A stretch of DNA of 64,000 nt, taken from Embiotoca jacksoni (lineage: Eukaryota; Chordata; Actinopteri; Embiotocidae). Positions 22,090 through 33,130 of this stretch are shown piece after piece (position 1 is the first letter of the stretch; the number at the start of each line of letters is the position of its first letter). The DNA lies in NCBI GenBank assembly GCA_022577435.1, contig JAKOON010000117.1, forward strand, positions 1 through 64,000, written 5' to 3'. Under the pieces are notes generated by a model. The model searched no databases. It worked only from the letters and a program-made list of their open reading frames with translations, and had not been told where the DNA came from. Position numbers and translations under genes: made by a program.

Positions 22090-22425
22090 GACACGTAAAT
22101 CTACCAAATACCAGCGACAAACGTACTTGACCTGTGTCGTCATGGTAACAATAATAAACACGCAATGAACATTGTAAAAACTTAACCTAAACGGTTAGGT
22201 TGAGGAAAAGATCGTAGTTCGGGGTAAAATAAGGATGTTTGTTACGCAACTTAAATGCGTAAGTTCAAATAAGTCAAAGTTGATTTTGTTTTTGTTTTTT
22301 TAATCACGGGATCCAAAAAATGGTCTCTGGGGTCAAAGCGCTGTTTGATCCATCCAACCATACGTTGACGCAGACTTTGGGACTCGTCCTACTGGCGACC
22401 TCTAGTGGTCGTACTAATTATTGTT
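22090..22425. repeat. Old dispersed repeat related to the MITE at 40368
   Basis: 'aaaagatcgtagttcggggt' followed by 'aaaataagga' parallels 'aaagatcacagtttgggat' and 'aaaataagtc' at 40469-40500. It ends with 'cgacctctagtggtcg', resembling the TCTAGTGGAC terminus of that element. It is strongly diverged and the left end is uncertain. Confidence 0.5.
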
Positions 22426-22523
22426 GTTACTAAAGAATATGAACAGTCGGGTCCATTAATGATAATAATCTCTTTACATCACCGCATCCTTCAGTCCTTC
22501 ATTATTCTCTCATCAGTCTTTAG

Positions 22524-22540
22524 GTGTGTGTGTGTGTGTG

Positions 22541-22614
<74 letters not shown>
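22524..22614. repeat. (GT)n microsatellite and G-rich tail
   Basis: GT run of about 90 bp with one GC variant near 22547, followed by a G-rich stretch to 22640. Confidence 0.97.
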
Positions 22615-22616
<2 letters not shown>

Positions 22617-22640
22617 GTGGGTGGTGGGGGGTCAGGGAGG

Positions 22641-22852
22641 CTAGTGATCATAATCCACATCAGGATAAACACACCAGTGATTCCACTTTGTAAATGAGCT
22701 GACTTCCTGTGTTCCTAACTCTCCCCCTGAGCTAACGTTCGCTCGGCCCGGCTGATTGATGACTCGCCGACCAGTCTGAGAAACGAGGAGCTTCACGTTC
22801 TGACCGCGGCCAGCTGAGCTGTCACTTCTGCTCTGACGGCGTCATTCAACAT
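22641..22852. other. Unique sequence
   Basis: Moderately CpG-rich unique sequence; no gene or repeat recognised. Confidence 0.4.
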
Positions 22853-22897
22853 GAGGAGGAGGAGGAGGAGGAGGAGGAGGAGGAGGGAGGGGGGGAG
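22853..22897. repeat. (GGA)n microsatellite
   Basis: GGA triplets of about 32 bp running into a G run. Confidence 0.93.
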
Positions 22898-24877
22898 TAC
22901 ATTCCAGCTCATTCCACTTCCCGATCATAGCGACATGAGTGCAGCGCTGACGGAGAGGTCGGTCCATTAGAGGCAGAACGACGGGAACCCGTCTGAGTTC
23001 TGACGCTACGATGGAGGTCGTCACCGCTGAGGGACGTGATCGTTAAATCATCAGCGAACTCACTGATGTGATGCCAAACACAGATTGTTTTTTTTTTGTA
23101 GTTTACGATGCAATCAAAAGAGGCGAGAAGGCCGAACCCTCCGGGCGATCCGATGGAGGAACGACCAACATCTGACGAGAGAGCGTTGAACTTTACTCAC
23201 TGAGCGTCGGCCAACATCGATGTTCAGCCTTCCTGGTGAAAACAGGAAGACAAAAACAGGAAGACTAGAAATAACAACAATTAATTCAAGGCAAATGTAA
23301 TTAGGTACATTTACTGGAGTACTGTACTTGATGCTTGTATTTCCAATCTGGTCAGTTTTAAATATTTCAATTTTGAACTAAACTGGATTCATGTGATTGT
23401 TTTCGACGAATCACTGCACGCAAAAATATCATATTTTCTCATGCACAGGTTCATTTGTGGATTTTCTTGTTACATGTCTCCTTTCAGACGAGTAGGAAGA
23501 AAAACATCCAATAATACTCCTGCAGGTGTTTGTTTTACTGCACTGTGTGTACTCGCTTCTGTACATTTCGCCTCATTCACCAAAAGTTAGCATACATAAA
23601 ACGTTAAATAAATCACGCTGTGGATGATATATGAACAAACCCCCCGTGGAAAGAGTCTGCAGAATATAAAGAGGAATAAAAGTGCAGAGTTTGGTGTGTA
23701 AGTGCTGCTGAAGGAAAGATTTCAGGCTCCGAGAGAAAAAGAAAATCATTTTGAAAACGAACAGCCTTTAAAATTTTATGATGCATGACTTTAAAGTAGA
23801 TTTTTTTTTTAATCTAATTATCCTGCAGCTTTTGTTACTGTTTTCTTTGTAGATGAAGATTTTATATTCATAACATGCGATGAGCTGATAAAAGATGATG
23901 CACTTTTATTTACATAAAATAGGTAAAACGAGCTGTAAAATGCCGCCTTCGACAATAATGAATCCGAAATAATAACCTGTTGTTAATCTTTCGAGGGAGG
24001 TTTCCTCCATAAATACATATGTTAAGAATGAGCCGTGTAGTTCTGCAGTTAGTCAGTTCAAATTAAACAACATACTTCAGTGATGCTGACGATCATACAA
24101 CATTTACCAACTCAATGAAACACGTAATCAAAATGTATTTTATATTGTGGGGCAAGTCGCTCTCAAAAAAATGTGTGCGATCTCCATTTCCATGGCAACA
24201 CAGGATACGACCGACAACTGGAAAACAATCTGTCACGTCGCTCTTATGTATGCGATGTTTAACACTTCCCACTGAAGAGGCGGAGTTATCGTTTCTGGAG
24301 ATGACCATGGTGTGATGTCATGATGATTTGTTCCAAATGTTCATTTGACCAATCAGACCTCTGGGGGCGGAGCTACTTGTTGTATAGTTGTCCTTTTTTA
24401 TATAATATTGCTAATCGTACTGGATTAAAATAAGTTCTCCCGGCTGGATGTTCCTGTTGGAGGCTCTTCGCTTCACTGTGTGCTGCTGATGAAACCACAG
24501 ACTGTATCTCACCCTCCTGCAGCAGGTGTAACCAATCAGACGCAGGCAGTCAAACGTCCAGCAGTGACAGCTCGCTCTGCTCTCGGCTGCTTCGGTCTTT
24601 TATCATTTCTCTTCAGCCGCCGGGCTCAGATGTGAGCAAGTTTGCATTTTTCTTTGTTTTGAAGTGTTTCTGGTTGGTTTTTTTGTGCTCGTCTCAGCCT
24701 GCAGGTGAAGTGTCGGGCCCGCTCTCTTTTTATGGTGCCATCAGCATTACATGAGGTGTGTTTGGGAAGCGTGGGATTTTTCAGTCTTGTGTTTCTGTTT
24801 CACCTCCAGCCTCACAAATTATTCATGTGGTGTCACGTCAGGGAGCTGCTGCAGCATCTGCCTGCGGGGACAGCACA
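22898..24877. other. Non-coding; AT-rich CNE-like part 23690-24040
   Basis: The part 23690-24040 is AT-rich and unique, with words such as 'catttatttacataaaata'-like sequence, 'ataatgaatccgaaataat' and 'ctccataaatacatatg'. The part 24060-24400 holds short words seen in old repeats ('gtttctggagatgacc'). No gene, RNA or CRISPR-type array is supported. Confidence 0.4.
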
Positions 24878-24904
24878 GTGTGTGTGTGTGTGGTGTGTGT
24901 GTGT

Positions 24905-24959
<55 letters not shown>

Positions 24960-24964
24960 TGTGT

Positions 24965-25036
<72 letters not shown>

Positions 25037-25068
25037 TGTGTGTGTGTGTGTGTGAGTGTGTGTGAGTG
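24878..25068. repeat. Interrupted (GT)n array with GGT slips
   Basis: About 190 bp of GT with 'tggtg' interruptions at about 24891, 24905, 24951, 24965, 25001 and 25029, then GAGTG variants near the end. The pairs 24891/24905 and 24951/24965 share a 14-bp spacing, so a block of the array appears to have been duplicated. Confidence 0.95.
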
Positions 25069-25139
25069 CATCATGTATATTATGCAAGCCGGGGTATTGT
25101 GTGCGACTGTGTGTTATGCAAGCATGTGTGTGTGCGTGT

Positions 25140-25555
25140 TGTAATTCCCACTCCAAATCAAAGTCCCTGACAGCTGCCTTAATGCCGGCTGCCTCTCAAG
25201 TGATGAAGGGCCTGCTGCTCGTCGCCACGGATACCTCCATCACCTCTTTGCCTCCCCCCCTCCCTGTTGACAGCGAATCAATCACTCCGTCCGTTTGCCA
25301 CTCCGTATCCCTGACACTGGCATGTATAATTAAAGTTTATTCCCTCGGACCTCCCGGCTCAGCTCCTTCCTGCAGCTTCCCTCGACAGCCTGCCACCACT
25401 ACACGAAGAGATAAATATGAAATGGACATTCATATTTCAGAAATCAGAGCATGTGTTGGAGGTCTTGTAGGGAGCCTGATGTCGGTCAGTGATCTCACAG
25501 ATCCCGGGACAAATGATCCCTCGGGCATGAAGGTGGAAAGAAATGTGGGGTAAAT
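25140..25555. other. Unique CNE-like block
   Basis: Balanced-composition unique sequence containing 'catgtataattaaagttta' (near 25320) and 'gaaatggacattcatatttc' (near 25420). The plus-strand frame stays open through much of it, but the translation matches nothing I know. It is a candidate conserved regulatory element. Confidence 0.3.
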
Positions 25556-25854
25556 GGTAAAAGTTTCACATCAAGAGCTTGTTTTTTTTTAAATGATTCA
25601 GGTGTACGATAAAATAAAAACAATCTCTGAAAAGTCAAAAAGAAGTTACGTTCTCTGTCCTGTTGTAGGTACCATGATATTCTTTTAAAAACTGGAAAAT
25701 TTCAGAGAAGTTTGGTAGAAAAGAAAATGGTTCTCTTATATGATTCTCTTTTATAGATCCCCTCCGGCAAAAATAAAGTTGTGCATCTTGTTAACATGAT
25801 TATGTTCTGCTTTTTTTATGTGACATTATGAACAATTGAAAAAATTCAAACAAG
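25556..25854. other. AT-rich unique stretch
   Basis: Nothing recognised. Confidence 0.5.
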
Positions 25855-26170
25855 TGGTGTGTTGGGTGGAGCTGAGGTTGGCGGAAACCTGCAGGCAGCT
25901 CGCCAACTGCGACTCCACCCACCTGTCAGTCAAAACAGCCCCGCCCTTAATTCTGCAGAACTTTAAGCCTTAATATAATCTAAACCGGTAAAAATCCGTA
26001 CAGTTGTCGTGGACGGGAAAAGTCGCTACGAAGACCAAACCGTGTCGTTGTTTTTTACTGGTCTGTAAACATGTTTATTTCTGCTGATAAGTTTTAACAT
26101 GGTGGTTTGTGGGGACCGACTCGCTGCTGGAGCCTCAAGTGGACATTTGAGGAACTACAGGTTTTGTCAC
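25855..26170 (+). repeat. Teleost dispersed repeat ('gcctcaagtggacatttgag' type)
   Basis: It runs from 'gtggagctgaggttggcgg' through 'cacctgtcagtcaaaacagc', 'taatataatctaaaccgg' and 'gtctgtaaacatgtttattt' to 'gcctcaagtggacatttgag'. The last word recurs as a fragment at 16154. I recall this phrase order as a common fish repeat; the name is not known to me. Confidence 0.6.
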
Positions 26171-27300
26171 TTTAGCGTTAACTTAATTTTTCAGCCTCGC
26201 AGGTTGCCGCTTGATTCAGACAGCCAAGATTTCATACATCACATAAGTAAGGAACCAATCCTGTCAAGTTGTGGCCAAGGCTTTCCACATTATTGAGCTG
26301 CAGCCAGCGGTGGAGAGGTGGGTGGAGACCGAGGCGGAGACTGTTTACAGATTCACACATCGCCATATATTGAATGAAGGCAAAAGGTGTAGAGTTACAT
26401 TCAAAACACGTCAGGCACTAGGGCATTTTTTTAATGGAAAAATCATTCTAAATATGTCATTTTAATGAACAGTTTTTAGAGGTTTAATCAATGTCAGGAG
26501 GGTAATTTAATTGATGATGAACTGCTGCTTTTAATTTAAATCTTAAACATCTTCCACCATAAAAATGGATGAAATGGTTTTAATACAGCCCCAATGTTGC
26601 AGTCTTGAAAATCAGGGCCCTGAAAATAAAAGCCGGGAACATGTAATTCAACCCACACACGGAGGCTGAGAGAAGACATGCAGTTAAAAGGCAAACTTAT
26701 TGTTGTCAATAAAGAGCAGCTGATTTAGAATGAGAAGCAGCTGGGTGGCCAGGTGACAGGTGAGTGGGTCAGCTGATCTGTGGAGGCGGGAAACTGTCAA
26801 TTAACATTTAAAAGTGTCAAAAATCTTTCCATGTTCAACCATTTGATTTTTTTTATTTGGGCTCTTCTTGGAATAAATAAACAATATTTCCAGTACAGTA
26901 ACAGGAAGACTCGGACACCAAAGGTTTTTTGTATTTTTTATAGTTAGGAACAAGAACACGACAGTACAGGTGGAAAAAGACCTGACAAGCTGCATCCAAT
27001 CAGAGTTTGACACCACTGTTCATGGATTATTTTTATTTTAACACCTCATTTAATCAAATAAAATCTTAACGTGGACACATTTAATATCCAAATTAAAAAA
27101 ATCTTTTGATTGTTGTTTTGGTTCCAATTTGTTTGTCTTGCAAAAAATAAAAAATAAAAACATTTAACTTCTCTGCACTTTATGTTTTACTTGCTGGAAT
27201 TGAGGCATTAAAAAAACAATAACTTGGTGTTGATAGTGACAGTTCGGTACAATCTTTGGCACCAAAACTGACTGAATTCTCAATAATAGCTGGAAGACGC

Positions 27301-27302
<2 letters not shown>
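26171..27302. other. Non-coding stretch
   Basis: AT-rich and unique. The area 26480-26800 includes several TTTAAT/TTAATT words. No gene supported. Confidence 0.45.

Positions 27303-27369
<67 letters not shown>
27303..27369. repeat. (GT)n microsatellite
   Basis: Uninterrupted GT run of about 67 bp. It is followed 65 bp later by a CA run, so the two can pair. Confidence 0.98.
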
Positions 27370-27370
<1 letters not shown>

Positions 27371-27434
27371 AAGTGTATTAAAGAGAAATTGGCTCAGAAA
27401 ATAACTCAGTGAACCTCAGACCTCAGCTTCATTT

Positions 27435-27448
27435 ACACACACACACGC

Positions 27449-27499
<51 letters not shown>

Positions 27500-27512
27500 C
27501 ACACACACACAC
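27435..27512. repeat. (CA)n microsatellite with CGCA variants
   Basis: CA run with GC variants near 27447, 27453 and 27493. Confidence 0.97.
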
Positions 27513-27905
27513 TCCATCCCAAATGAAAGAACAAAGAGTGATTTCCTCATTAGGAGCGTTTTTAATGCATGAAGAGATAATTTATTCATGAAAATTAACA
27601 AATGATTCATTCCTGCAGAAACTTTTAGCAGCCGTTGTGTTCAAATATATTTTATTATTGTTATTATTGCGGTCGCCCTGCAGCATTATGTATTCACAGC
27701 TGATTAAAAGAGTTTTGATCACCTGAATATTACAGTTTTAGCAGGTAGCTCCGGTAATTAGCTCTGGCGCTCGTGTTACTCACAAGTCAGCAGCTTCAAT
27801 ACCACAACTTTTATTTTTTCTCAGGAGCATTGGTTTTTAATTCTGACTCTTTCTGCTCACCGTTCTGCTTATTTTATTCAACTTCAGGTTATTTTTCTGT
27901 CTTCT
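27513..27905. other. Unique stretch
   Basis: Contains a degenerate segment (27743-27800, 'ggtagctccggtaattagct') that vaguely resembles a tRNA-like SINE head but is too diverged to call. Otherwise nothing. Confidence 0.35.
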
Positions 27906-28100
27906 TGTTCTTCACCAAACTTTCTAACCTTGTTTTTAAAAAATATTCCTAAAAGAAAAGTTCATAATTGTCATTGTGTGCTGCGTATTTCCACAAACTG
28001 GTAAACAAACAAATATCATTCTGTTTTATTAAGTTAATTTCAGGTCAAGGAAAAACTTTTACCTTCAATATTTACTTTCATAGGTTTCCACATAAATCTA
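27906..28100 (+). repeat. Diverged direct duplicate, copy 1
   Basis: About 190 bp align with 31631-31810 in the same orientation. Shared words in order include 'aaactttct', 'cttgttttt', 'agttcat', 'attgtcatt', 'tcaaggaaaaactttta' and 'caatattta'. Neither copy codes for protein. I do not recognise the family. Confidence 0.7.
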
Positions 28101-28941
28101 GATCTTTGCTCGTCTTTGTATCCGGTATTTTGACTTCCTCTTTCTACATTCAGTGGACAAAAACAGCGACAGTCAAGTGTAAAAACTGCAAAAACTTTAA
28201 ACCTTTTAACTGAAAATCTGTTTACCTCCTCTTCCTTCATCGCTTCCTGTTTACCTTAATTGCTGCACGTCTCTGTTGTCATGACGTTTTCTGCCTCTCA
28301 GCTCTCCTCCTGTCGTTTCGAGGTGCAGATGTGAAGCAGCAAAAGTAAAAGCGTTGGTTTGCAGAAGGGTTCAGACGGAGCGCAGCGTCAGGTGAGAGAA
28401 CCTTTGATGGATATTCAACACAGAGAGGCTGAGCCGGGTTAATCCCGCCTTTTGTTCAGCCCGCACACACGACGACTTCAGAACTGACGAGTCGGCCGAT
28501 AGTGTCAGATGAGGGGAAAACTTCAAAGGTCGGGGACTCGGACGCCTCATGATCCTCCCGCAGCGCCGATAAAACCTCCACAAAAGACTCCGAGCCGACG
28601 GCGAGGACCGCGACCTGCGGTGACCCCGAGGAAGACAGACAGCAGAGACACACCGAACACTTTTAGTTTACAGGAGCTGAGAAACACAAGAGAAAAACAA
28701 CTTTTAGGGATTATTGTAGAAAAGTTCTCCACCCAGATGGAGAGCTGAGTCATTAATCCGAAAATAAATAAAACTGCACTCAGATGTGAAAATTTTCTGC
28801 TTTTCCAATACGACTACCTGCAATCACATCACAGACAATCAACCAAACACTCATCACCGTTTCCACTCTGCTCATTTTGTCTTTTCTAAAAAGCACAATA
28901 ACAACATGAAGTTGATCCCACAGACTGAATAGAAAAGTGTT
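28101..28941. other. Non-coding stretch with a CpG-rich part
   Basis: 28440-28660 is CpG-rich and unique; frames open through it have no recognisable domain. No repeat is recognised. Confidence 0.4.
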
Positions 28942-29111
28942 CGGCGGGACGTAGTATCGTCAGGTTTCCAATCAGATCGGTCAGATCCACCGCTGGCTCC
29001 TCCCCCAGCTCGTCCAAATATGGTCACTTCCTGCTCCAAACTGCTCCAAACTAGCAAAGATGATGACGGACAGAATCTGAACTGGAGGATTCATAACGTT
29101 CACAAACCAAC
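28942..29111 (+). mobile_element. Dispersed repeat Family 1, 3' half, copy C
   Basis: Very close to copy A from 'cgggacgtagtatcgtc' to 'cacaaaccaacgatgacatc', with only scattered changes, so it is a young copy. It lacks the 5' half and begins abruptly inside 'ggtgggcgggacg'. Its tail is expanded into a tandem array (29112-29187). Confidence 0.85.
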
Positions 29112-29187
29112 GATGACATCACTGATGGTTGATGACATCACTGATGGTTGATGACATCACTGATGGTTGAGGACATCACTGATGGTT
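29112..29187 (+). repeat. 19-bp tandem array at the tail of Family 1 copy C
   Basis: Four units of 19 bp start at 29112, 29131, 29150 and 29169. The unit is GATGACATCACTGATGGTT; the fourth has GAGG in place of GATG. Copy A has only one unit at this place. The minus-strand copy F at 49921 has three. Confidence 0.95.
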
Positions 29188-29339
29188 GACCCTCAAAGTG
29201 CCTTCAAAGAACCAGATGAGCTACATGTGAATTAACAGGATTGTTTTGGCCTGATAACAGCAGCTTAGTCTGAATTAGTGACGCCACCTTTAAAGAGGAG
29301 GGCCTCTAATAGAAGCTGTAATTCTGCCTTGTTTTCCCT

Positions 29340-29340
<1 letters not shown>
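29188..29340. other. Unique sequence
   Basis: Short unique stretch leading into the CA tract. Confidence 0.5.

Positions 29341-29406
<66 letters not shown>
29341..29406. repeat. (CA)n microsatellite
   Basis: Uninterrupted CA run of about 66 bp. Confidence 0.98.
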
Positions 29407-29407
<1 letters not shown>

Positions 29408-29629
29408 CCTGTCGGGCGTATTGCCCCAGTCATGATTTTTGCAAATGAGGCCGGGCTGTAAATCACGACAACTCGGCCTGAATCAGCAGCTCTTTCATAA
29501 ATGCTGATTTCCAGACGCTGCATGTTTCCGCTGAGCCGACGGAGCGCTCCGGACTGACCGAATGTTCCTCTGCTGTGAGTACAGACAGCTGCACATAAAT
29601 ACAAGCACGGGCAATTTATATACCAAAGC
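29407..29629. other. Unique CNE-like block
   Basis: Non-repetitive, with TTTGCAAATGAGG (29439-29451) and 'ctttcataaatgctgatttc'. Composition and motif style suggest a regulatory element interrupted on its left by the CA tract. Confidence 0.3.
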
Positions 29630-29655
29630 TATATATATATATATATATATATATA
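29630..29655. repeat. (AT)n microsatellite
   Basis: About 26 bp of alternating TA, self-complementary. Confidence 0.95.
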
Positions 29656-29781
29656 CCGTGTTGCCGTGGTAACAGAGGTGGTTGTTGACCCCATAAACAG
29701 GGCCTGTTTTTTTTTTTGTCTCCCTCCACACATTATCACCTCAAATCATAAACAATATTAAATATGAAGGTTTTACATACT

Positions 29782-29960
29782 ATTTTCAGATGGACCTCCA
29801 GAAAACTAATAAGAAGGAGTGACTTTAGCTAACAACACCGAGATAACTGATGGACACATTTTATTCACTTTGGATTTGATGAGAGAAGTTGAATGGGAGT
29901 CTATGGAGCCGGAGGCTTTTTGGAGCCGACCTCTAGTGGCACTCGCTGGTATTGCAGCTG
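29782..29960 (-). mobile_element. Dispersed repeat Family 1, 5' half, copy D
   Basis: The reverse complement is nearly identical to 3598-3790: 'gctgcaataccagcgagtg', the CCACTAGAGG core, 'actcccattcaacttctctc' and 'ggaggtccatctgaaaata'. It ends where copy A passes into the spacer before the 3' half. Together with copy C it forms a 3'-half(+)/5'-half(-) arrangement about 600 bp apart. Confidence 0.85.
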
Positions 29961-30640
29961 AAGACACTTCTGGATCAGAACCATTTTACCTGAATCTGTG
30001 AACTCTTTCATATCCGGTCTGTTGCCTGAACCTGCAAAGCAACCAGGAACTCCAGCTTTCAGGTAAATGCAGCAGAAAAAGTAGAGAGCCTGATAAATTA
30101 TAAATAAGTACAAGAATGTCCAAACTGTACCTGAACCTGCTGCTTCTTCTAAAGTTACAGTAAATACCTACAAAACACTTTTTCAGGACAAACAACCCGA
30201 CTGTGCTGATGGATTTGTGCGACAGGACTTCTCCTCTCAGACGTCAGATCTCCGTTTGAGTTCCTGTTGGTTAAAGTGATGGTGCTCCTTGATTGGTCGT
30301 CTCTCCTCGCAGGCTGAAGTGTCTGCTGAGGCAGGCGTGTTGTTTCCCTGTAGATCTACAGCCAAGGAGGAGGAGGAAGAGGAGGAGGAGGAGGAACGGC
30401 ACAAGTTTCTCTTCTGGGAAGCTCTTGTCTGTTAATTAGCAGCGAGCAGATGGAAGAAAGTCCACATCTCGCTGGGGATCAATTCTACCCAAGAAGCAGT
30501 AACAACAGTAGCGGCGGCGGCGGCAGCGGCAGAACCTCAGTTTATTTATTTCTTAGCTCAGCAGCAGCGGGGCGATGTCACCTCCCAAGGAAGAGCAGGA
30601 GGAGAGCCCAGGAGACTTTGGAGGAGAAGTCTTAGACACA
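29961..30640. other. Non-coding; GAG-rich and GGC-rich patches
   Basis: A purine (GGA/GAG) patch at 30365-30395 and a GGC patch at 30511-30531 are present. Otherwise unique. No gene. Confidence 0.45.
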
Positions 30641-31030
30641 CACAAGATGTGAGGAGCGCCTCGCCTGCAGAGATTTCCTCCGAGATCCTGAAAGGAGCAG
30701 CGTTCAGCTGGCGATCGAGTGCCGAGTTTAGTTACTTATCATTACTTTGTTTACAGCCATCTGTTTACACACACATCCTCCTCATCTTATCTGTTTGTGT
30801 CTCTCCGCGCTCGGCACGCCGCGAGCCGTAACCCGCCGGCCTCCTGCCAGAGCTGAAGCCTCGGCGACAGCTGCGGCGGCGGCTGATTTCCTTTTCCGGC
30901 GGCACATAAAGCCGAACAAAGAAATGTGACTTTGTGGAGGCATCTGCAGAATCAGCGTCCCATTCAGGACCTCTTTTCACCGCGTTTAGCAACGAGCTCT
31001 CTGCAGCGCCGTCGAGAGCAGCAGGAGGAG
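30641..31030. other. Unique CpG-rich CNE-like block
   Basis: Contains 'gagtttagttacttatcatt', a CpG-rich centre (30800-30900) and 'gccgaacaaagaaatg' with an AACAAAG SOX-type core. Frames are open by composition only. Candidate regulatory block. Confidence 0.3.
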
Positions 31031-31630
31031 AACGGGGACACCCCAAAATTTAAAAAATCCACTTTTTGCAGATTTAAAGGATGACGTCAGCGATGATAAA
31101 AGTTTCTCCTCATGAGAAATCAGATGAAAAGTGGATTCGTGTGCTCCAGATAGACACGAAGGATCTCCATCCTTTCACTCAAGTGCAGAACAGAGGCGCG
31201 AAACATCTTCCGCCCTCAGTCCTGCCTCGCAGGCAGCTCTTCTCCCTGAGGACTCCATGAAAGCAGCTTGAGCCTGAGGGGAATTCAGTCGAGTCCATCG
31301 TGAAAGTGTCATCACATAACTGAAAACCGTGAGCGCTGCACAGGAATGTATGACAACAGAAACACTCTCATCTCCGTCGTTAGCATTCACAGTGTGCGCT
31401 ACGTACAGAGTCTTTACGAGTCCTCGTTAGTTGTCTGTACGTGACAAAAATAGACCAAAATAAATCTCGTGAGTTTTTAAGGACTCCGTCAGCCCTAAAT
31501 CTGCACAAATGGATCGAGTCTGAAGCATCGATAGTCCGTACTGTTATCTCTGTATTCTCCAATCTGACTTTCATCTGTTACGACTGAACTCACGTTGCTG
31601 CTTCAACCACTCCGGTGCATTTTTTTTTAA
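31031..31630. other. Unique stretch
   Basis: No repeat or gene recognised. Confidence 0.45.
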
Positions 31631-31810
31631 TGTTCCTCACTAAACTTTCTTATCTTGTTTTTCCAAAAAGTTTCCTGAAAGTTCATCATTGTCATTCTTT
31701 ACTCCTGCAAACAAGTTCACAACAAAATATCCTTTTGTGTGTTTAAGCTGCCTTCAGATCAAGGAAAAACTTTTATCCCCAATATTTACATTCATAACTT
31801 TCATCACAAG
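31631..31810 (+). repeat. Diverged direct duplicate, copy 2
   Basis: Partner of 27906-28100. It has lost a few bases around 31670-31685 relative to copy 1, while the distal 'tcaaggaaaaactttta' part is retained. The spacing of about 3.7 kb and the divergence fit an old dispersed repeat better than a recent duplication. Confidence 0.7.
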
Positions 31811-32887
31811 AAACAAAAGAGTTATTTAGTTGATGTTGGTGCGTTCAGATGGGCTCGAGTTTACTGTGTTCACGAGGAGATTCCATTTGATCGAAAACTG
31901 GACATTTTTTAAGAGTTGTGAGGTGTTAGCTGACTTTAGCTAACTGAAGTTGATTTATTAAGTGTAAAAAAAACTCACAAAAAACAAAAGACTAGTCATT
32001 TAGAATAATTCATATTAATGCCCTTTTTATTGTATGCATATATGTATTAATTGATTGGTTCATTTTCTTTGGTCACAATTGACTTCTTATTGGTTGTTTA
32101 TTTTAATTAGTTGATATTAGTCAATCATCTAATATCAGTTTTAGTCTGACTGAGTACCCGGGGATGTAATAAAACGTCAATGATCAGCATTGCATTGTTC
32201 ATAAGGAGACCAAAAACCAATGTTTTGGCCCTGCAGCTGCTCTGCAGGTAAATCCGGCCGTGGAGTCAGTCTGTGTTAGTGTTTGTCTAAAAAGCTGCAA
32301 ATCAGAGTCATTCTGAGCATAAATATTTTGGTGTTATTGATTTCTGGAGGTCGGAGGAGTTTTGTTTGCCCACCTACCTGATCATTTACTGTGATGTTAT
32401 GACCTTTTCAGAGTTTGTAGAGTTCCAATAGAAATTCATATGTTTGGGATCCTGGAGGAAAGAAAGTGAGCACAATCTCTCAAAAACTACATCTGAGAGA
32501 TTATAAGACAGAAAACTACAAAGCAGTAAAAAAATAAAAAAATAAAAAACCTGACTCTTGGGACATTTAAGATGAATTTTCAAACACTTTCTGTCCATAA
32601 TTTTACAGGCTGAGGGGAAGTGCAGAGCGGTTGGAGGTTTATGAGTTCTGGACCTGACAGAGGAATACTTTTATTAGAAGAGCTACGGAGCAGAATTATT
32701 AACTGAAACTGAATCATTAAACAGCAGACGAGCTGCAGGAGAAGGTAAAGAACTAAAAGGAAGCTCGGCGGTCGCTCTACACGCTCGATTTATGACCTCA
32801 TCGACGGCTGTTGACACGCAGCACACGCCCTCTTCAATTATGAGCCACTCAGCTGGAAACGGAGAGGTGGTGGGGTTGGAGGGGAGT
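31811..32887. other. AT-rich non-coding stretch
   Basis: AT-rich unique sequence; 'attaattgattggttcattt' and 'tagtcaatcatctaatatc' fall at 32046-32140. No gene supported. Confidence 0.45.
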
Positions 32888-32935
32888 GGGGGGGGGGGGG
32901 GGGGTGAGAGGACGAGGACGAGGATGTGGGGGGGG
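32888..32935. repeat. Poly-G and G-rich tract
   Basis: A run of about 17 G (32888-32904) is followed by (GAGGAC)n-like sequence and another G run ending about 32934. It could form a quadruplex on the plus strand. Confidence 0.85.
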
Positions 32936-32939
32936 CTTC

Positions 32940-33130
32940 AGCAGTCCCCGCGTCCCTCGCCATATGTTTTCACTTAGTCAATCATGTCAACACTTCTGGA
33001 ACAATCTGCCGGTGACGACCCAGCGCTCGCCTTGACACTTTGCATCCGCCATCAGCGCTGTCTCATAAACAAGATTTAATTTCCCCTTTTATCTGTTCGA
33101 GTTAGATACGGAGGAAAGCAGCGCCGTTAA
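32940..33130. other. Unique CNE-like block
   Basis: 'cacttagtcaatcatgtcaac' is followed by 'gccatcagcgctgtctcataaa' and 'caagatttaatttcccctt'. Unique and compositionally balanced, with no coding frame. Candidate conserved element. Confidence 0.3.

Noticed and set aside
21583..22098. 171-codon open frame
   Set aside because: Length is within chance expectation for 64 kb in six frames. The translation is Q/N/S/T-rich with no domain, and no splice or promoter context was seen.
24878..25068. Long cysteine/valine or histidine/threonine frames
   Set aside because: They are translations of the GT/CA array. The same applies to other GT/CA tracts in the window.
27743..27800. tRNA-like SINE head
   Set aside because: A few words resemble A and B box spacing, but the B box is poor and no cloverleaf can be drawn.
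28509..28748. 79-codon frame ending in a helix-like segment
   Set aside because: Proline/arginine-rich from CpG-rich sequence. No family was recognised and the length is ordinary for chance.
33055..33070. Possible fourth RE1 half-site ('cagcgctgtctcat')
   Set aside because: Only the GCGCTGTC half resembles RE1. The other half is missing, so it is not called.
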